A DNA stretch of 64,000 nucleotides from Streptomyces sp. NBC_00289 (lineage in GTDB: Bacteria; Actinomycetota; Actinomycetes; Streptomycetales; Streptomycetaceae). Where the stretch lies: the NCBI RefSeq assembly GCF_041435115.1, contig NZ_CP108046.1, forward strand, positions 5,456,001-5,520,000. The letters run 5' to 3'. The notes beneath the pieces are model-generated. The model made no database searches, had not been told where the DNA came from, and saw nothing but the letters and a program-made list of their open reading frames with translations. How positions within the stretch are numbered: position 1 is the stretch's first letter; each line of letters opens with the position of its first letter. Positions 60,186 to 64,000 of the stretch are shown one piece after another. Both the position numbers and the translations under genes were made by a program.

Positions 60186-61526
60186 CTAGGGCGTGGGCGC
60201 TCCCTCGGTGAGGGGCGGCTTCCTCTCGGTGAGGGCTGATTCCCCGACGCTGAGGGCCGGTTTCCCGACGTTGAGGGCCGCCTCCCCGTCCGTCGCCGCC
60301 GCCGCGTCCACGACGGTCGTCGGGTCCTCGGCCGGCAGGCGTCGCATGAGTGCGCCGTACCCGATCGCGGCCCCCGTACCGATCACCGCGCACACCCCCC
60401 ACAGCCACTCCGCGCCGAACCGGTCGATGACGATGCCGGACATGAGGGGTGCGACCAGAGCGGCGACGGACCAGGACAGCGTGTACATGCCCTGGTAGCG
60501 GCCGCGGCCGTGGACGGGGGAGAGGCGGACGACCAGGCCGGTCTGTGTGGGCGCGTTGACGATCTCGGCCAGGGTCCACACGCACACCGTGAGGATGAAG
60601 ACACCGACGGACCCGGCGAAGGCGGTGAGCCCGAAGCCGTACCCGGCGAACAGGGACGAGACCACCAGCAGCCGCTTGGGATCGCGGTGTTCGATGAACC
60701 GGGTGACCGGGATCTGGAGCGCGACGATCAGGACACCGTTGACGGCGATCGCCGTGCCGTAGTCGGCGGGCGTGAAGCCGGCCTCGCCCATGGCGACCGG
60801 CAGTCCGACCGCCCCCTGCTGGAAGATCAGGGCCACGAGGAAGGACAGCCCGACGACGCTCATGAAACGCCCGTCGCGCAGCACGGTGCCGAGACCCACA
60901 TCCGCCGCGACCTGCTTGCCGGCCGGAACGGCGGGCCGCGACTCGGGCAGCTTCAGGAAGACGACGACCGCGCAGAGAGCCGTCATCCCCGCCTCGATCA
61001 GGAACCCGGCGAGATAGCTGTACTCGGCGATGAAGCCCGCGCCCATGGAGGAGACGGCGAAACCGAGGTTGATCGCCCAGTAGTTCAGCGAGAAGGCGCG
61101 GACGCGGTCCTCGGGCCGGACGATGTCGGCCATCATCGCCTGCACGGCCGGCCGGGAGGCGTTGGACGTCATGCCGACGAGGAAGGCGACGGCGGCGATG
61201 GCGAGCGGGTCGTGCACGAAGCCGAGCAGCGCGACGGACAGTGCCGTCGACGCCTGGGCGACGAGCAGGGTGGGCCGCCGCCCGAGCCGGTCCGCCATCA
61301 CACCGGCGACGAGGGAGGAGACGACCCCGCCGAGACCGTGCAGCGAGGCCACCAGACCGGCGTACGAGGCGGAGTAGCCGCGGTCCAGGGTCAGATACAG
61401 CGCCATGAAGGTGGCGACGAACGCGCCGAGCCGGTTGACGAGGGTGCTGATCCACAGCCACCAGAACGCGCGGGGAAGACCGGAGACGCTCTCGCGGGCG
61501 GCACGTCTCAGGGCGGCGACGGACAT
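60186..61526 (-). CDS. MFS transporter with heptad-repeat tail
   Basis: A 446-aa transporter with twelve membrane segments. The motif MADRLGRRPTLLVAQA is the MFS loop 2-3 signature G-x-x-x-D-R-x-G-R-R. It belongs to the drug efflux/DHA1-like group. The last 40 residues are hydrophilic and contain four 7-residue repeats (ALNVGKP, ALSVGES, ALTERKP, PLTEGAP), encoded by 21-base repeats at 60190-60275. Substrate unknown. Confidence 0.88.
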   Translation of the reverse strand: MSVAALRRAARESVSGLPRAFWWLWISTLVNRLGAFVATFMALYLTLDRGYSASYAGLVASLHGLGGVVSSLVAGVMADRLGRRPTLLVAQASTALSVALLGFVHDPLAIAAVAFLVGMTSNASRPAVQAMMADIVRPEDRVRAFSLNYWAINLGFAVSSMGAGFIAEYSYLAGFLIEAGMTALCAVVVFLKLPESRPAVPAGKQVAADVGLGTVLRDGRFMSVVGLSFLVALIFQQGAVGLPVAMGEAGFTPADYGTAIAVNGVLIVALQIPVTRFIEHRDPKRLLVVSSLFAGYGFGLTAFAGSVGVFILTVCVWTLAEIVNAPTQTGLVVRLSPVHGRGRYQGMYTLSWSVAALVAPLMSGIVIDRFGAEWLWGVCAVIGTGAAIGYGALMRRLPAEDPTTVVDAAAATDGEAALNVGKPALSVGESALTERKPPLTEGAPTP

Positions 61527-61678
61527 GGCGGATCCCCCACGGATGTAAGCGGCTCAGGCGGTGAGCACACGTTACGAGGGGGCCGTAACCGCAGGCCACT
61601 CAATTAACAGATCCCGTCAACTGTCCGCCTCTCGAGCGGACGCGCAAGCGATCGAAGCCTTCCATTACGCTCATACGC

Positions 61679-62440
61679 ATGGCCGACGCACCGTACAAGC
61701 TGATCCTCCTCCGCCACGGCGAGAGCGAATGGAACGCGAAGAACCTGTTCACCGGCTGGGTGGACGTCAACCTCAACGAGAAGGGCGAGAAGGAGGCAGT
61801 CCGCGGCGGTGAGCTGCTCAAAGACGCCGGCCTGCTCCCCGACGTGGTCCACACCTCCCTCCAGAAGCGCGCCATCCGCACCGCGCAGCTCGCCCTGGAG
61901 TCCGCCGACCGCCACTGGATCCCGGTCCACCGCAGCTGGCGCCTGAACGAACGCCACTACGGCGCCCTCCAGGGCAAGGACAAGGCGCAGACGCTCGCGG
62001 AGTTCGGCGAGGAGCAGTTCATGCTCTGGCGCCGCTCCTACGACACCCCGCCGCCGCCCATCGAGGACGGCTCGGAGTTCTCCCAGTCGGACGACCCGCG
62101 CTACGCGACCATCCCCCCGGAGCTCCGCCCCCGCACGGAGTGCCTGAAGGACGTCGTCATCCGGATGCTCCCGTACTGGTACGACGGCATCGTCCCCGAC
62201 CTCCTCACCGGCCGCACGGTCCTGGTCGCGGCCCACGGCAACAGCCTCCGCGCCCTCGTCAAGCACCTCGACGGCATCTCCGACGCCGACATCGCGGGCC
62301 TGAACATCCCGACCGGCATCCCCCTCGCCTACGAACTCGACGCCGACTTCAAGCCCCTCAACCCCGGCGGCACCTACCTCGACCCGGACGCGGCAGCGGC
62401 GGCGATCGAGGCGGTCAAGAACCAGGGCAAGAAGAAGTAG
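61679..62440 (+). CDS. gpmA: 2,3-bisphosphoglycerate-dependent phosphoglycerate mutase
   Basis: Interconverts 3- and 2-phosphoglycerate in glycolysis. The 253-aa protein has the phosphohistidine motif [10 protein letters not shown] (His13), the ERHYG loop with the second acid, and [14 protein letters not shown] with the other catalytic His. Length and residues 100-180 (the insertion of the dimeric/tetrameric PGM) fit the bacterial enzyme. The chain ends with a Lys-rich tail (KNQGKKK). A strong terminator follows. Confidence 0.95.
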   Translation: MADAPYKLILLRHGESEWNAKNLFTGWVDVNLNEKGEKEAVRGGELLKDAGLLPDVVHTSLQKRAIRTAQLALESADRHWIPVHRSWRLNERHYGALQGKDKAQTLAEFGEEQFMLWRRSYDTPPPPIEDGSEFSQSDDPRYATIPPELRPRTECLKDVVIRMLPYWYDGIVPDLLTGRTVLVAAHGNSLRALVKHLDGISDADIAGLNIPTGIPLAYELDADFKPLNPGGTYLDPDAAAAAIEAVKNQGKKK

Positions 62441-62451
62441 TTTCCGCGATC

Positions 62452-62493
62452 ACGCCCCCGAACCGCGCTCACGGCGCGGGGCGGGGGCGTTTT
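62452..62493 (+). terminator. Intrinsic terminator after gpmA
   Basis: ACGCCCCCG (62452-62460) pairs with CGGGGGCGT (62482-62490) and inside it CCGCGC pairs with GCGCGG, separated by a 2-base mismatch. TTTT (62490-62493) follows. Confidence 0.92.
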
Positions 62494-62552
62494 CACATCA
62501 TGGGGTTCCACGGGCGGAGTTCGCCTCCGGGGTGGCTGGGGGAAGTGGCGGA

Positions 62553-62867
62553 TCATCGTGCGGCCAAGAGGGCGAACACCCCCGCTCCGCCCCCCAGCAG
62601 CAGTAGCTGAACTGTCCCTGAGATGCGCCAGCCCAGGGCAAGCAGACCACCGCCCGTGACCACCGCACCGGCGGCCAGGAACCACATCGCCTGGCGTGCG
62701 ACCCGTGGTGCGTCCGGAGGATTGGGCTCGTCGTAGGTGTCGGCCCAACCCGTCATCCCGTAGCCGTAGAGCAACCAGGCGATCACCAGCAGGTCGATCA
62801 GGAGCAGTGCCGCTCCGACTCCGACCTGCTGTCCGGCTGACGGCCTGTTCGCACGCTTCGTTCCCAC
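62553..62867 (-). CDS. Small membrane protein (104 aa)
   Basis: A 104-aa protein with membrane segments at about 16-37 (GVGAALLLIDLLVIAWLLYG), 62-78 and 84-102. The GTG at 62867 is seven bases after GGGGGC. No family is recognised. It is convergent with gpmA, with only the terminator between, and divergent from the lipoprotein gene. Confidence 0.75.
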   Translation of the reverse strand: MGTKRANRPSAGQQVGVGAALLLIDLLVIAWLLYGYGMTGWADTYDEPNPPDAPRVARQAMWFLAAGAVVTGGGLLALGWRISGTVQLLLLGGGAGVFALLAAR

Positions 62868-63055
62868 CGTCGTGCCCCCTGTCGCCGATCGTCTGAGAAC
62901 TGCATGGGGCGCAGCATGCGGGCCTCAGCCCGGACGACGCATGAGTACGCGTACTCAGGCGTCTTGAGCGACCGCTGCGGGGCAGCTCATCGAGCCCGGA
63001 CACCGCGAGATAGGCTCGGCGGCCTTGGCATGGATCTGCCATTCACCTGGGGGGC

Positions 63056-63898
63056 GTGGGGATTTCCGTACGTGATTCCGTACCGCGCAGAGTGACGAGC
63101 GTGGCCTTCGCGACCGTGCTGCTCGCCGGGGGACCGGTCGCCTGCGGAGCGGGTGTCGAGCGTGATTCCGCGGTCGCGGACACGCCCGCTGTTGCCGTGG
63201 CGAAGGCGGCGAGGACTTCCAGGGACATCACGTCGCTGCACTATCGGGTCAGCGGGACCCTGCCGGTGAAGGGCCACCTGGAGGCGGAGGCCTCCATGAC
63301 GACGAAACCGCTGGCCATGAGCATGAAAATCACCGCTCCGGCCCATCTGGGCGGGGGTGTCGGACTGGAGATCCGCTTCGTCGACAAGGTCATGTACGTC
63401 CGCAGCGACGCGATCCGGGCCGAGAAGCTGCGTGGCAGGAGTTGGCTCAGCACTGCGCCCGCCGTATGGGGACGCACCGGGGTGGACAACCAGTCGTACG
63501 GCGTGCTGCCCGGTCAGCTGGAGGGGACCCCGACGGTGCAGTCCACGCTTCTGACCGGTTCCAAGGACCTGCGGCTGATCGGGACCGAGACGGTCGACGG
63601 CGTCGAGACCAGGCACTACAAGGGGACGGTCAACAGTGAGGGCCTGAAGCTCGGGCGCCTCGATCGGTTCATACAGCTGGAGGTCTCCGACCCGCTCACC
63701 ATGGACCTGTGGACCGACGGCGACGGCCGCACCAAACAGTTTCGTATGCGGGCCGAGGGCAACGACGTGGCTACCGGCACCGGGAACGGGCCGCTCGACC
63801 TGACCGTCACCTTCCTCGACATCAACCAGTCCCTGACCATCAAAGCCCCGCCGGCCGCGGACACCACCCCACTCCTGGGCGACGAGCAGGAAGGCTGA
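63056..63898 (+). CDS. Putative secreted lipoprotein, LppX/LprG-like
   Basis: A 280-aa protein with a signal sequence (VTSVAFATVLLAGG, then PVACGAG) whose Cys at about residue 30 may be lipidated; Pro at -3 makes the lipobox imperfect. The mature part is beta-rich (LHYRVSGTLPVKGHLEAEASM, LEIRFVDKVMYVRSDAI, GVETRHYKGTV) and resembles the LppX/LprAFG half-barrel, which carries lipids in mycobacteria. GTG start at 63056. Function inferred only from the fold-like pattern. Confidence 0.72.
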   Translation: MGISVRDSVPRRVTSVAFATVLLAGGPVACGAGVERDSAVADTPAVAVAKAARTSRDITSLHYRVSGTLPVKGHLEAEASMTTKPLAMSMKITAPAHLGGGVGLEIRFVDKVMYVRSDAIRAEKLRGRSWLSTAPAVWGRTGVDNQSYGVLPGQLEGTPTVQSTLLTGSKDLRLIGTETVDGVETRHYKGTVNSEGLKLGRLDRFIQLEVSDPLTMDLWTDGDGRTKQFRMRAEGNDVATGTGNGPLDLTVTFLDINQSLTIKAPPAADTTPLLGDEQEG

Positions 63899-64000
63899 GC
63901 GTCCCCCGGGCGGAGACGGGCGTCCCCGTCGTGAGGGCGCCCGTTCCGATGGTCGGGTCAGGCCGGTGTCCTGATCGTCGTGTCCGCTGTCCGGGCCGGG
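63899..64000. other. End region, possible 3' end of a convergent gene
   Basis: After the lipoprotein gene an imperfect stem (GACGGGCG with CGCCCGTT, 63916-63947) may act as terminator. The minus strand shows a TGA at 63958-63960 preceded by codons for ADTTIRTPA reading from the window edge. That could be the end of a gene starting outside the window, but 14 codons do not prove it. Confidence 0.3.

Noticed and set aside
59227..61599. Long minus-strand frame of about 790 codons
   Set aside because: It is antisense or out of frame to the AraC, DUF2000 and MFS genes, is Arg/Pro-rich and has no family signature.

Overview
The window is very GC-rich, uses GTG and TTG starts freely, and has tightly packed, often overlapping genes. 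It carries mycothiol genes (mshD, mshA), GlnR, the nickel-responsive regulator Nur, the c-di-GMP-dependent anti-sigma RsiG and the DevE/DevA/DevB developmental cluster. Together these say Streptomyces. As far as I remember the map, gene order follows the S. coelicolor core chromosome from ppk through glnR, nur and devAB to mshA and the phosphoglycerate mutase gene. I saw no rRNA, tRNA, CRISPR array, transposase or prophage.

Layout. 1-8.5 kb: the 5' part of ppk, then two back-to-back ABC systems around a 38-bp palindrome. On the left are a YtrA-type GntR regulator, ATPase and permease. On the right are a sigma factor, zinc-binding anti-sigma, ATPase and two membrane proteins, all overlapping. 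8.5-13 kb: mycothiol synthase, a secreted 5'-nucleotidase and a DUF2993 protein. 13-17.5 kb: two tandem tiny strongly basic proteins, an ABC exporter, and a secreted pectate lyase-pectin methylesterase fusion. 17.5-23.5 kb: a sensor kinase and response regulator, a 72-aa protein, an HtrA-like protease without PDZ domain, a LacI regulator and GlnR. 23.7-33 kb: hydrolase, MoaD-like protein, membrane proteins, a second DUF2993 protein, a cysteine-type leader peptide before thiosulfate sulfurtransferase and SseC, DsrE, three tandem paralogous membrane-anchored proteins, and a nitrobindin. 33-38 kb: Nur, YgfZ, Dtd, RsiG, asparaginase and an Eis-like acetyltransferase.

38.5-46 kb is the most accessory-looking part. 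It holds devE, a 62-aa membrane protein, devA-devB, a third DevA-like regulator, a protein with two fused aminoglycoside-phosphotransferase-type kinase domains, and a two-TM protein whose soluble part matches the C-terminal domain of the DevA-like regulators. 46-64 kb is mostly core: MDR oxidoreductase/TetR pair, HelD-like helicase, XRE regulator/HbhA-like/DUF2516 cluster (also found in mycobacteria), receiver-PP2C phosphatase, NlpC/P60 hydrolase, methyltransferase, mshA-ybjN, AraC regulator, DUF2000 protein, MFS transporter, phosphoglycerate mutase and a putative lipoprotein.

How genes work together: translationally coupled blocks (shared ATGA/GTGA) mark the ABC systems, the two-component pair and devAB. 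Several regulators sit beside clear inverted repeats that are probably their own operators (GntR at 3.9 kb, DevE/DevA, TetR at 47.1 kb, XRE at 50.7 kb). The strongest candidates for something undescribed are the twin basic microproteins beside an exporter (13.07-15.4 kb) and the DevA-domain expansion including a membrane-tethered version (41.7-46 kb).
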